Assembly (NCBI RefSeq): GCF_946227985.1
Contig: NZ_CAMKGL010000001.1
Span: 1,054,001-1,118,000 of the forward strand
DNA from: Serratia quinivorans
Lineage (GTDB): Bacteria > Pseudomonadota > Gammaproteobacteria > Enterobacterales > Enterobacteriaceae
DNA length: 64,000 nucleotides
Reading direction: 5' to 3'
This document shows positions 53,936-63,198 of this stretch, one piece after another. Both the position numbers and the translations under genes were made by a program. Each line of letters starts with the position of its first letter. The first letter of the stretch is position 1. The notes under the pieces are model-generated. The model did no database searches. It was not told where the DNA came from and saw only the letters and a list, made by a program, of their open reading frames with translations.

Positions 53936-55294
53936 GTGGCTTCAAACGAAATTGATGTGCGAACGCTGATCAACGATCGTCCGATATGCGGTTTTCAAAA
54001 ACTGATTATTCTGCTGGGGTTTATCGTTGTTGCTCTGGATGGCTTCGATATTACCCTGATGGGGTTTATTGCCCCTGAGCTGAAAAGCCAGTGGGGCGTC
54101 AGCAACCAGCAACTTGGCATGGTGATTAGCGCCGCGCTGGTCGGCCTGACGATCGGTGCGCTGCTGGCCGGCCCGCTGGCAGACTGGCTGGGGCGTAAGG
54201 TGATCATTATCAACAGCGTGTTCTTTTTTGGCATCTGGACGCTGGTCACTGCGTTTTCGCACAATATTGATCAAATGATATTTTTCCGTTTTATGACCGG
54301 GTTGGGGCTGGGGGCGGCAATGCCGAACGTCGGCACTTTAATCTCCGAATATGCGCCAGAGAGAAAACGATCCTTCATTATCACCGTGGTGTTTTGCGGC
54401 TTTACCTTCGGTGCCGCGCTGGGCGGGTTTGCGGCGTCATGGATCATTCCACAAATGGGGTGGCATGTGCTGCTGTTGCTCGGTGGCATATTGCCGCTGC
54501 TGAGCGTTCCGCTGTTGATAGCCAAACTGCCTGAATCGGTGAGGTTTTTGGTTACCCGGCGAGCCAGCAATCAACGCATTGGCAAAATTGTGGAAAAGCT
54601 GGCGCCGGGCAGTACCCATGCCGACACCCGTTATACGCTGCCGCCACTGGTGGCACCTGGCAAGGGAGCCATGCAGATTGTGATCTCGCGGCAGTACCGA
54701 TTTGGCAGCCTGATGCTGTGGCTGGGCTATTTCATGGCGCTGTTTCTGGTTTATCTACTGGGCAGTTGGTTGCCGACGCTGGTGAAAGGCATCGGCATGA
54801 GCGTGGCGCAGGCGGCGGTGATCACCGCGCTGTATCAGGCCGGTGGTACTTTCGGCTCGCTGTTTGCCGGCTGGCTGATGGATAGGGTGGATCCACACCG
54901 GGCGCTGGGCATGATTTACCTGCTGGGTGCAGGGTTGACACTGTTGATTGGCCTGGCGTCTCACAGCAGTCTGATGCTTGGGGTGTTGGCACTGGCCTGT
55001 GGTTTTTGCCTGAACGGTGCCAATACCGGCATGAACGCGCTATCGGCGCATTATTACCCGACCGAGGCACGCGCCACCGGGTCTAGCTGGATGCACGGCG
55101 TTGGGCGTATTGGTGCCATCCTGAGCGCTTTCGCCGGTGCGCAAATGCTGGCGCTGGGCTGGGGGTTCGACCGCATTTTTGCCATTATCGCCATTCCGGC
55201 GTTGATCACTGCCTGTGCCATCTTTATCAAAGGTGCCAGGGGGTATAACCGTCAGGCGCAGTTGGCCACTCAGGAAACGGCCAAAGGCCTTTGA
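53936..55294 (+). CDS. AAHS-family aromatic acid:H+ symporter (PcaK-like)
   Basis: This 452-residue MFS transporter has twelve helices. The AAHS signature VALDGFDITLMGFIAPEL in helix 1 has the key acidic residue. DWLGRK follows in loop 2-3, and GLGLGAAMPN with EYAPERKRS comes later, as in PcaK. It should import 4-hydroxybenzoate, protocatechuate or a relative. The GTG at 53936 follows AAGGA at good spacing; an ATG at 53834 would add 34 unlike residues and overlap the PcaR-like box. It converges on the DUF4056 gene with a two-base gap. Confidence 0.87.
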   Translation: MASNEIDVRTLINDRPICGFQKLIILLGFIVVALDGFDITLMGFIAPELKSQWGVSNQQLGMVISAALVGLTIGALLAGPLADWLGRKVIIINSVFFFGIWTLVTAFSHNIDQMIFFRFMTGLGLGAAMPNVGTLISEYAPERKRSFIITVVFCGFTFGAALGGFAASWIIPQMGWHVLLLLGGILPLLSVPLLIAKLPESVRFLVTRRASNQRIGKIVEKLAPGSTHADTRYTLPPLVAPGKGAMQIVISRQYRFGSLMLWLGYFMALFLVYLLGSWLPTLVKGIGMSVAQAAVITALYQAGGTFGSLFAGWLMDRVDPHRALGMIYLLGAGLTLLIGLASHSSLMLGVLALACGFCLNGANTGMNALSAHYYPTEARATGSSWMHGVGRIGAILSAFAGAQMLALGWGFDRIFAIIAIPALITACAIFIKGARGYNRQAQLATQETAKGL

Positions 55295-55296
55295 GC

Positions 55297-56415
55297 TCAA
55301 TGGCTGAGGCGTTGCAATTGGACTTGATCGGCCTGCCGCGCCTGCTCTGCCAGTGAGGAAAACTGTGCCGGGCGATAGAAAGTTTTGGGTGCCGGCAGGC
55401 GGCGCATATCGCTGCCTTTATGAATTTGCAGTTCGCCCAGATGGCTTAAGGTCAACCCGGCTATTTTCACCGGCATGGCCAAGCGATACGGCGGCGCTTT
55501 TTCGAAAGGCACAGCGGTAGGAATTCGGTTTTCGCCAAGCGAGTAATTGCGTTTCAGGACTAAAAATTTATCAGGCACCCGACGTTTGCTGTTCCACCAG
55601 TCGCCATCGACCTCACGGAATTGGCGTGCTGTTTCAGCCTCATTGACCGCCTCAAGGCCAATTAAAGCTTGCCTAAGCGCCTTATCCATCGCCAGATTGT
55701 AGTTCTCCACAGAGCCGGCATGCCCCTGCAAAATCACGTTTACCGCCAGCCTCGCTCCCAGCAAATTAGCGTAAAGGTCTTCCGGTGAAAAAGCAGAAAT
55801 TTCCTCAGAAAATCCGGCCACCGACTGGAAGCCGTACCACTGGGCAATCTCATGCCACTGCGCCAGTTGAAACGCCACATGCCCGGCCAGCCATGCCGCC
55901 AGATTATACCTGTCGGTCATCGATGCCGGAGGGGTAAACGCGTAAAATTGAGCGCGTCTGAGCCCTAACTCCTCACTGTAAAACAAGCGCCATTCCTGCC
56001 CCAGTTTCGGATACAGACGGGTGAACAGATAAAAGGTGTTATCGGCGGTATCGCGAACATGGGCGATATCAATAAACCCGCCGCGTCGCGTATAGATAAG
56101 CCCGTTGGCTTCGTCACTCAGACCAACGATATTTTTCACCGCGCCCAGCGCACTGTCATTGTAGTGATGATGGCCTAGCGTACTGAGTGAGAGCAGGTTG
56201 CCAATTTGATAAACGGGGATCGGGATGCCGGCCGCGCGCACCTGAAGGTTATAGCCAAATGCACAGCAAGGGCGAAGTGCTTCCGGTGGCGAAAGGTTTT
56301 GCGCGACGGGCCAAACGCGTCTTGCCTGCTCAAAGGGTAAAACGTCGCTCTTGCCAGGTTGCGCACCTGCCATACCGGCGACAACCAGCAACAGTGCGAG
56401 AAAAAAAACACGCAT
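55297..56415 (-). CDS. Secreted DUF4056-like protein
   Basis: This 372-residue exported protein (signal FFLALLLVVAGMAGA, then QPGKSD) has conserved-looking segments LRPCCAFGYNLQV, GLIYTRRGGFIDIAHVRDTADNTFYL, AWLAGHVAFQLAQWHEIAQWYGF and SPEDLYANLLGARLA. The pattern of repeated His and Glu (HEIAQW; DIAHVRD) hints at a metal site, but no activity can be named. I assign DUF4056 from memory with moderate certainty. It is the last gene of the five-gene envelope operon and shares one base with the preceding gene. Confidence 0.72.
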   Translation of the reverse strand: MRVFFLALLLVVAGMAGAQPGKSDVLPFEQARRVWPVAQNLSPPEALRPCCAFGYNLQVRAAGIPIPVYQIGNLLSLSTLGHHHYNDSALGAVKNIVGLSDEANGLIYTRRGGFIDIAHVRDTADNTFYLFTRLYPKLGQEWRLFYSEELGLRRAQFYAFTPPASMTDRYNLAAWLAGHVAFQLAQWHEIAQWYGFQSVAGFSEEISAFSPEDLYANLLGARLAVNVILQGHAGSVENYNLAMDKALRQALIGLEAVNEAETARQFREVDGDWWNSKRRVPDKFLVLKRNYSLGENRIPTAVPFEKAPPYRLAMPVKIAGLTLSHLGELQIHKGSDMRRLPAPKTFYRPAQFSSLAEQARQADQVQLQRLSH

Positions 56416-57545
56416 TAAAAGGCCTCCGCGACCTGAAAATAAAATCCTGCGCTCTCGCGTCCCACGCCGAGATCGAGTCGCAGATTCATATTAGGTTTGA
56501 TTTCAAAACGATACCCTGCACCCAGGGTCGGCAGAATAGGGTGTTGTCCCATTTTATCCAGGCTGTCACCCAGTGAGCCCGCGCCTAGCCAGAGCACGTA
56601 ACCATGACGCCAGTTTAATTTTTTGCGGTATTCGATTTGGCTGCTCACGACATCTTTGTCACGGTAACGCCCCTGATAGTAGCCGCGTAATCGGCGGTCA
56701 TCACCGGCCTGCGAAAGACGATCCCATGGCACATCTCCGCGGGCAAAACGTCCCCAGGCATCGAATGCCAGCACGTCACTCTCGTTAAGCGGAAAATAGT
56801 AATTGTATTGCAACTGCAGGGCAGTGAAATGGCTATCCGAGCCCAGCGACGGATCAAACAGACTGTAGCTCGCGCTGGCATACTGCCCTTTTTTCGGCTG
56901 CGTGATGGCGTCGCGGGTGTCGTAATTGAGGGCGAAAGTGGCGCCAGAACTCAGTGGCGTGGTGGAGTCCGTATAGCGAGAGAAGGTATCACCAGGCTGG
57001 GGATCATCAACTTTGGCATTCAGCGTGGAAAAATCCCAGCCCACACCGGCATAAAGATTCTCGACCAGCCGATAAAAAACCTGCGGATGCACGCTAAACG
57101 AATCCTGAGTATATTTCTGGCTCGATCCCTGCGCCGCATCGTAACCTACGCCCCAGAATTTCGTCGGGATCTTGGCAACCGAACCGACAACAAAGAGACG
57201 CCACTGATCGTCACTAAAAAATGTGTAATTATTCAAACCCAGGCCCAACGCGCCGCTGGTGCTGACAAAACCGGTAAATGAGATGGAGGAGTTTTGCGTC
57301 ACCTTATCCTGTGGATCGACCCGATAAAGTCCGGCCGCGGCCGCCCCCAGACCCAGTTTTAACTCAGGGGTATAAAAAGGGCCGGGCAACACCGTCCAGT
57401 TCACGCCTTTAGCCTGGTCGTATTGGTCGTCGGCCCCCATGGTGCCGAGAAACGCATCAATGGACTCACGCGTAAGCAGCTCCGCATGAATCGGGGCAAC
57501 CAACAGGCTCAGTAGTCCACTCAGTAACCGCACGGCTATCTTCAT
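56415..57545 (-). CDS. Omp85 (BamA/TamA)-type outer-membrane barrel without POTRA domains
   Basis: This 376-residue protein has a signal peptide (LLSGLLSLLVAPIHA), about 40 residues of linker, then a 16-strand barrel of the bacterial surface-antigen type. It carries the Omp85 loop-6-like motif RLRGYYQGRYRDKDVV and ends with a Phe after alternating residues (AGFYFQVAEAF), a Bam-recognition signal. There is no POTRA repeat, so it is not a standard BamA or TamA. It is joined to both neighbours by one-base overlaps. Confidence 0.82.
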   Translation of the reverse strand: MKIAVRLLSGLLSLLVAPIHAELLTRESIDAFLGTMGADDQYDQAKGVNWTVLPGPFYTPELKLGLGAAAAGLYRVDPQDKVTQNSSISFTGFVSTSGALGLGLNNYTFFSDDQWRLFVVGSVAKIPTKFWGVGYDAAQGSSQKYTQDSFSVHPQVFYRLVENLYAGVGWDFSTLNAKVDDPQPGDTFSRYTDSTTPLSSGATFALNYDTRDAITQPKKGQYASASYSLFDPSLGSDSHFTALQLQYNYYFPLNESDVLAFDAWGRFARGDVPWDRLSQAGDDRRLRGYYQGRYRDKDVVSSQIEYRKKLNWRHGYVLWLGAGSLGDSLDKMGQHPILPTLGAGYRFEIKPNMNLRLDLGVGRESAGFYFQVAEAF

Positions 57546-58546
57546 TAGAATCGATATTCACCCGCCAGGAAAAAACTGTTCCGCTCATTGAAACCGACTT
57601 CGGCCAGGACGTTGAAGTTCTGTGTGAGTTCGTACTGCGCCCCAATCAGCGTATTCCACGGTGAGGAGAGATGCTGTTTAACATCAAAGCGCCCGGCGTT
57701 GTCCTTATTCACCGTGTCAATCAGCGGCTGAAGCTCTGCCGGCATATGCAGGTCCGAAATGTTGCCTTTAAACTCCTGGTCCACATCCTGATACATGCTG
57801 CCAATCCAAAGGCTCAGGTGGGAAGGGCCAGAGATGGCAGGCATATCAAAGCGATAGCCTACACGCGGCGAAACCGTAATGGCTGAAATTTTGCCATCCA
57901 GAATGTCAAATTCCGTGCGGGTATAGTTGGTATCAACCAGTGCAAACCATTTCTCATAGCCCCCCGCCAGGGTAAACCCGGTGCCCCAGGTGGTGCCTTT
58001 AAAGTCGAGTGCAAAATCAATATCCTGGAGATCGCCACTTTGATTAAGGCGATGTACCGCAGAGGCGATGATACGGTCGATGCCGGTGTATTGCGACGGA
58101 TCGGCATCAACAGAAACCTGGGATAAAGAGGAGCCTCTGGTGTGCCCGACCAAACCATAGATGTTTAAAAAGGGGAACACCCACATATCCAGCCGAAGGT
58201 TCTCACTTTTGCTGCGCTGGCGTGTCTTCCCGACGTCAATATTGAACAGATCGCTGGGGATCGGGTGATCGCCGAGTTTCAGACCGGAAAAGGTAATGCT
58301 ATCGACATCAATATTCTGGCGTATATTCATGTAACTGAGATTGACGCCAAACGGCAGCGGAATGCTATAGCCGCGAGCGCGGGCTTCTTCCCCCCAGATA
58401 GGAAAGGTGCTGTCGTTTTGGGGTGGGGTATTGGTTGCCGCACCAAAGGCGGCACCCGACCACAGCAACAGGGGAAGAATCATTCGTTTTGCGTACTGGA
58501 GCGGGAGGTGATTGCCGCTACTTTGGCAATGCCACTGTATTGTCAT
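57545..58546 (-). CDS. Outer-membrane beta-barrel protein of unknown function
   Basis: A ~333-residue exported protein; the signal (RMILPLLLWSGAAFGA) is preceded by about 20 extra residues. Alternating hydrophobic strands run throughout (LDMWVFPFLNIYGLVGHTRG, AITVSPRVGYRFDMP, HLSLWIGSMYQDVDQEF). It ends FLAGEYRF, with a C-terminal Phe as for Bam substrates. I do not recognise a named family. ATG 58546 follows GGAGAATCAAATA. It is third in the operon and overlaps the downstream barrel gene by one base. Confidence 0.72.
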   Translation of the reverse strand: MTIQWHCQSSGNHLPLQYAKRMILPLLLWSGAAFGAATNTPPQNDSTFPIWGEEARARGYSIPLPFGVNLSYMNIRQNIDVDSITFSGLKLGDHPIPSDLFNIDVGKTRQRSKSENLRLDMWVFPFLNIYGLVGHTRGSSLSQVSVDADPSQYTGIDRIIASAVHRLNQSGDLQDIDFALDFKGTTWGTGFTLAGGYEKWFALVDTNYTRTEFDILDGKISAITVSPRVGYRFDMPAISGPSHLSLWIGSMYQDVDQEFKGNISDLHMPAELQPLIDTVNKDNAGRFDVKQHLSSPWNTLIGAQYELTQNFNVLAEVGFNERNSFFLAGEYRF

Positions 58547-58597
58547 TATTTGATTCTCCACGTCAGACAAGGTGAGAGAAGGCCGGTATCCACCGAC

Positions 58598-59740
58598 TTA
58601 CAGCCCAGATCCGACATTGAAATAAAGCGCCCGATCGCTATTGCTAAAGGCGACATCAATCCCGGTATGTAATCCAAATTTGCGCGCGATCAGGTAGCGA
58701 AATCCGCCGCCCCACGCCACTTCGGTTTTATCGAAAAGCGTTTGAGCATCGCGGCTGGCGCTACCGGCACCGACAAAGCCCTGCACCACCCAGCGCGGTG
58801 TTACCTGCCACTCCAATTGAGTTTGCCCAACGGCGACGTAATCCCCCTGATAGCGGTAGCTTGGGATGCCACGCAGTTTGATATAGGGGCGCGCCAGCGG
58901 GGTTAGATGGTTTTCATAATTCGATAATGACTGGTAGTTACCGGCTATCGCCAGGGTGAAATTTCGGCCAAGCGGATGGAAATATTTCCCGTCCAGGGTC
59001 AGCATGTCGTAGCGATAATCGCCGCCGAGGAAACCGGTATAAAACTGATATTCAGCGGAGGCCGATAGTCCATTACGTGGGTAAAAGAAGTTGTCCGTGG
59101 TGTCATATTCCATCACCAGACCCAGGCCGGAACTGCTGCTGGACTCCCCCAGTACCCGTTGCAGAGCCTGGCTGATGACGGGGTTGTCAGCGGAAATTTC
59201 CGTCTTGGCATAAAACTGCGAACCGCCGACAAAGAAAGGCGTATCGGCAAGGCGGAACAGCAGTTTTTGCGTTCCGCCATAGCCTTTTGTTTGGGTGCTG
59301 ACCCCATGACCACCGCCGAACCCGGCAATATCACCGCTGTAAATATCCAGGTTGATATCCGCATAACCGACCGCCACCAGATAGCGAATAGCGTCGTTAT
59401 TCCAGGTATGCCGATGTCCGCCACCGACAAACCAGGTGCCGTTTTGTGTCGCACCGCCGCCAAAGGCGCTGATTGCCGGTGGCGCGCTGTTTCTTCCTGA
59501 ACGAGGTGTGGCATTGGGTTGGCCGGTATCGTGCAAAAAAAGCCCAAATAAACCCCCGCCATAACCCACGGCAGGTTCGGTGATCACCACCGGGACCGGC
59601 AAAAAACCGTAGCGGTTGTCGCTCATGTATTCGCCCATATCCAGCATGCCGTCTTCCGCGCCGCGCATTCCCGCCGCCTGAACGGCTGGGGGGAAGGCAA
59701 GGCAGGAGGCCAGCATCAGCATGGCATTCCATTTTGTCAT
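58598..59740 (-). CDS. Second Omp85-type outer-membrane barrel without POTRA domains
   Basis: This 380-residue exported protein (signal MLMLASCLAFPPAVQA) is related in plan to the barrel at 56415. It contains PVVITEPAVGYGGGLFGLF near the start, YDTTDNFFYPRNGLSASAEYQF in the middle, and the Omp85-like KLRGIPSYRYQGDYVAVGQT near the C-terminus. It ends NVGSGL rather than in an aromatic residue. No POTRA domains are present. Its ATG overlaps the stop of the MscS-type gene by four bases; a 51-base gap follows it. Confidence 0.8.
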   Translation of the reverse strand: MTKWNAMLMLASCLAFPPAVQAAGMRGAEDGMLDMGEYMSDNRYGFLPVPVVITEPAVGYGGGLFGLFLHDTGQPNATPRSGRNSAPPAISAFGGGATQNGTWFVGGGHRHTWNNDAIRYLVAVGYADINLDIYSGDIAGFGGGHGVSTQTKGYGGTQKLLFRLADTPFFVGGSQFYAKTEISADNPVISQALQRVLGESSSSSGLGLVMEYDTTDNFFYPRNGLSASAEYQFYTGFLGGDYRYDMLTLDGKYFHPLGRNFTLAIAGNYQSLSNYENHLTPLARPYIKLRGIPSYRYQGDYVAVGQTQLEWQVTPRWVVQGFVGAGSASRDAQTLFDKTEVAWGGGFRYLIARKFGLHTGIDVAFSNSDRALYFNVGSGL

Positions 59741-61350
59741 GAGGGTTTATCCGGTTGCACGGCAGGCGCGGTGTACCAATTCTCTCGAGCGACCATCACC
59801 GCATTTTCGGGCTGAAGCACGAAGTTAGGCGACATAATCTGGACGTTAAATTCATTGAACACATCCTGAATATGGCTATGTAATTCGCTTTTAACGCTTG
59901 CCAGCGCTTCGCCGGCACCCAGCTTGACCTGTAATTCATAGGCGATGTACCAGTCCATTAAACTGAGCTGACGAACAAGGGGAGGAACCCGGTTGTCGAT
60001 ACCCCTGGTGCGATTGGCAGCAAGTTCCAGCATCGCGTGTACCTGACGCCATGGGGTGTCGTAGCCAATAGTCACGCTGGTGGTCAGATTCACCCCATCA
60101 CCGGGTTTAAGCGCGCTGAGGTTGGTGATTTTCCCGCTGACAACAACGGCATTGGGTACTGTTACAATGTAACTTTCGCGGGTGAGGATTTTGGTGGCCA
60201 GCATCCCGACTTCGCTGACCATGCCTTCATTGTCACCGATCCTGATAACGTCGCCTTTGCGCAGCGCGCGCGAATAAGTCAGTACCAATCCGCTCATGGC
60301 ATGATTCATCAACCCGGCCGAGCCGAGGGTAAGCATCAGCCCAAAGAAAACGCTGATGCCTTTAAATGCCAGAGAGTCGGCACCCGGTAAAAAAGGATAA
60401 GCGGCCGACAACGCAAACAGCCACACCATTACCGAAATCAGTTTGCGTGTGGCGCCCACCGTTTCGGGATGCAAACCTGGCACCACCAGCTTTCCACTCT
60501 CGACGCGTTTTAACAGCACTTTGAGCAGCTTGAGAATAAAACCGGTCAGCAAAAAGATAATGGCGACAATCGCCAGGCCAGGAAAAGCAGACACAATGGA
60601 TAGGGCGACTTGCTGTATCACGCTGATAGACCAGTTACCCAGTGAGTCGCCCCAAATGCGCGTCCACGGAAATAACCGAAATACCCAGCTCAACCAGAGA
60701 TAAAAAGCGCCGATGCTCAGCAAAACCATCAGCAGCGCATACAGGCGAGCTTCAAAAGCCCCGAGCACCATACGCCAGCTTTGCGGGATCCATCCTCGTT
60801 TGAGCGCAATTCGGGTGGCATAAAACTTTTTAACTCGCTGCCAGGATTTGAATGCTGCGTAAAGTACCAACCCCAGTACCAGGGTTCCGGCTGCGCTTTT
60901 CGCCACCGCAATGGCCAGATAAGCAGAGGAGTATTGTTCCAGCAACGCCGTGCGTTGGGCATTGAATCTTGCGAGTACTCGCTGGGAAGCCTGATCAAGA
61001 GTCAGATCATCTCCTTCATCAAGATCTCCCTGCGTTAATAACATAAATGGCTTGCCGTTAATGGTAAACAGCCGTCCCTGCTGGTTATAGCGCTTTATTA
61101 CATGAACCTGTACCGGCTGGCGGATATCTTCTTCGGTGAGAGAGCGCAGGGTGTTGCGGATGCGCAGAACGCGTTGTTCCGGGGTGGTAAAACCAAACTT
61201 TGCCTGCAACATGACTATCGGTTGATGAAAGACATACAGCGTGCGGGCTTTTTCCTGATCGGTAGCGAGTTGGCGCGGTTCCGCACCAAAACACAGGGAA
61301 GACATTAGAAATAACAGACAGCAAACAACGCCATTCACCTTTTTGCTCAT
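59737..61350 (-). CDS. MscS-family inner-membrane channel
   Basis: This 537-residue protein has a signal peptide (VVCCLLFLMSSLCFGA), a periplasmic segment of ~120 residues, several helices, then the MscS core (LTLGSAGLMNHAMSGLVLTYSRALRKGDVIRIGDNEGM pattern, TVPNAVVVSGKITNLS). It is the first gene of a five-gene operon encoding two Omp85-like barrels, another barrel and a secreted protein. That context is unusual for an osmotic safety valve and suggests a specialised envelope role (inference). Confidence 0.84.
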   Translation of the reverse strand: MSKKVNGVVCCLLFLMSSLCFGAEPRQLATDQEKARTLYVFHQPIVMLQAKFGFTTPEQRVLRIRNTLRSLTEEDIRQPVQVHVIKRYNQQGRLFTINGKPFMLLTQGDLDEGDDLTLDQASQRVLARFNAQRTALLEQYSSAYLAIAVAKSAAGTLVLGLVLYAAFKSWQRVKKFYATRIALKRGWIPQSWRMVLGAFEARLYALLMVLLSIGAFYLWLSWVFRLFPWTRIWGDSLGNWSISVIQQVALSIVSAFPGLAIVAIIFLLTGFILKLLKVLLKRVESGKLVVPGLHPETVGATRKLISVMVWLFALSAAYPFLPGADSLAFKGISVFFGLMLTLGSAGLMNHAMSGLVLTYSRALRKGDVIRIGDNEGMVSEVGMLATKILTRESYIVTVPNAVVVSGKITNLSALKPGDGVNLTTSVTIGYDTPWRQVHAMLELAANRTRGIDNRVPPLVRQLSLMDWYIAYELQVKLGAGEALASVKSELHSHIQDVFNEFNVQIMSPNFVLQPENAVMVARENWYTAPAVQPDKPS

Positions 61351-61832
61351 GGTTACCTGCCCAGTCAGTAATTTATTTTTTATTGTTTTGTGCTCTTCAA
61401 TTTCAGCTTAGCCCAGACGCTTGGGCTTTCAAGTCACTCAATCAAGCTCAGTTTTAGCGACGAGCAATGAAACCTGCCGGTCGAGACAGACTGAATCCCA
61501 AACCCCGGCAGCGGCTGGGTAAATAACAATGGAGCAGGATCAGGAATGGTTTCATCAATGTTAATCAGCTCACAGAACCCGTACGCCATCTTTTGGCGTA
61601 AAAATAAAGCATCCAACTGATAATAAAAGCCTTCCTGTAACGTCGTCCTTTTCTCGTTCGGTTATCGCACGCTAATTAATTTAACAATATTGAAACTTAT
61701 TATTGGCGATGCTTTGATAGAAAGGCGATTAACGAACCAAGTTTCGATAATCGCACAAATGCGACTTTGCCAGGGATATGCCTGGCCGTTACCGCCGGGG
61801 CTATTGAGCCTGGCCAACCCAGGAAGCGCACT
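61351..61832. other. 482-base divergent promoter region of the envelope operon and second AAHS gene
   Basis: AT-rich next to the channel gene (61365-61400), which probably holds that operon's promoter. The PcaR-like box for the transporter lies at 61741-61756. The middle shows nothing I can support as a gene. Confidence 0.55.
61741..61756. promoter_or_regulatory. PcaR-like box upstream of the pcaK-pobA operon
   Basis: GTTTCGATAATCGCAC contains a 14-of-15 match to the P. putida PcaR site GTTCGATAATCGCAC. It lies 77 bases before the transporter ATG. Confidence 0.75.
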
Positions 61833-63188
61833 ATGTCCCAGCCATATACCATAGAAATTCAGTCATTTATCAATAACAGTCCATTCTCCCGCTATCAGTG
61901 GCTGATCCTGCTCCTGTGTTTTCTTACCGTGGCGCTGGACGGCTTCGATACCGCGATTATCGGTTTTATTGCCACCTCGCTGGTGCAGGACTGGGGGATA
62001 GAGAAAACCTCACTGGGGCCGGTGATGAGCGCGGCGCTGGTGGGGCTAGCCGTGGGGGCGCTCACCGCAGGCCCCCTGGCGGACCGCATTGGCCGCAAGA
62101 AGGTGTTGGTGCTGTCGCTGGTGCTGTTCGGTGGTTTTAGTCTGTTGACGGCGTTCGCCACCACCTTGCCAATGCTGACATTGTTGCGCTTTTTAACCGG
62201 GCTGGGGCTGGGTGCGGCAATGCCGAACGCGGCCACCCTGATGTCGGAATATGCGCCGGAGCGTAAGCGCGCCCTGTTGGTCAACCTGATGTTCTGCGGC
62301 TTCCCGCTCGGGTCCTCGATGGGCGGTTTCGTTTCCGCCTGGCTGATCCCGCATTTCGGTTGGCAGAGCGTGATGGTGCTGGGCGGCGTGATGCCACTGC
62401 TGCTGGCGGTGGTGCTGATGGTTGCATTGCCGGAGTCCGCCCGTTTTATGGTGGTACGGTGTTACCCGGCGCAGCGTATTGCCGCGGTGCTCAAGCGCAT
62501 TGCGCCGCTCAATTTAACCGAACCGCTGCGCTTTAGCCTGACTGAAGAAGGCCAGGTGAAAGCCAAATCGGCGCTGGGGGTGATTTTTTCCCCGCGTTAT
62601 CTGTTGGGCACCCTGATGCTGTGCCTGACCTACTTTATGGGCCTGATGATCTTCTATCTGTTGACCAGTTGGCTACCGCTGTTGATCCGTGAAACCGGGG
62701 CGTCTATTCGCCAGGCGTCGTTGATTACCGCGCTGTTTCCTTTGGGCGGAGGCATTGGCGTGCTGATCATCGGTTGGCTGATGGATCGCATCAATCCGCA
62801 CAAGGTGGTGGCGGTGGGCTATCTGTTGACCGGAGTGTTCGTCTGCGCCATTGGCTACGTTTACACCGATCCGATACTGATGGCGGTGACGGTATTTATC
62901 GCCGGTACCTGCATGAACGGCGCACAGTCCTCAATGCCGGCGCTGGCCGCCGGTTTTTACCCCACCCAGGGACGGGCGACCGGTGTTGCCTGGATGCTGG
63001 GGCTGGGGCGTTTCGGCGGCATTCTTGGCGCGATGAGCGGCGGGGTGCTGATGCAAATGCAGCTGTCATTCAGCACCATTTTCACCCTGCTGGCGATCCC
63101 GGCGCTGGTGGCCGCGCTGGCGCTGATAATCAAACACTTTTCTGCCAAGGCGACGGCATTGTCCGGTTCGCTCAACAAAGCCCTATAA
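61833..63188 (+). CDS. pcaK: 4-hydroxybenzoate/protocatechuate:H+ symporter (PcaK-like)
   Basis: This 451-residue AAHS-family MFS transporter has twelve helices, helix 1 VALDGFDTAIIGFIA with the essential acidic residue, loop ADRIGRKK, and GLGLGAAMPNAATLMSEYAPERKRA. It is a paralogue of the protein at 53936. ATG 61833 follows AGGAAG; a frame opening at 61767 has no such site. It ends 10 bases before pobA, so transporter and hydroxylase are co-expressed for uptake and attack of 4-hydroxybenzoate. Confidence 0.9.
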   Translation: MSQPYTIEIQSFINNSPFSRYQWLILLLCFLTVALDGFDTAIIGFIATSLVQDWGIEKTSLGPVMSAALVGLAVGALTAGPLADRIGRKKVLVLSLVLFGGFSLLTAFATTLPMLTLLRFLTGLGLGAAMPNAATLMSEYAPERKRALLVNLMFCGFPLGSSMGGFVSAWLIPHFGWQSVMVLGGVMPLLLAVVLMVALPESARFMVVRCYPAQRIAAVLKRIAPLNLTEPLRFSLTEEGQVKAKSALGVIFSPRYLLGTLMLCLTYFMGLMIFYLLTSWLPLLIRETGASIRQASLITALFPLGGGIGVLIIGWLMDRINPHKVVAVGYLLTGVFVCAIGYVYTDPILMAVTVFIAGTCMNGAQSSMPALAAGFYPTQGRATGVAWMLGLGRFGGILGAMSGGVLMQMQLSFSTIFTLLAIPALVAALALIIKHFSAKATALSGSLNKAL

Positions 63189-63198
63189 GGAGATAACC

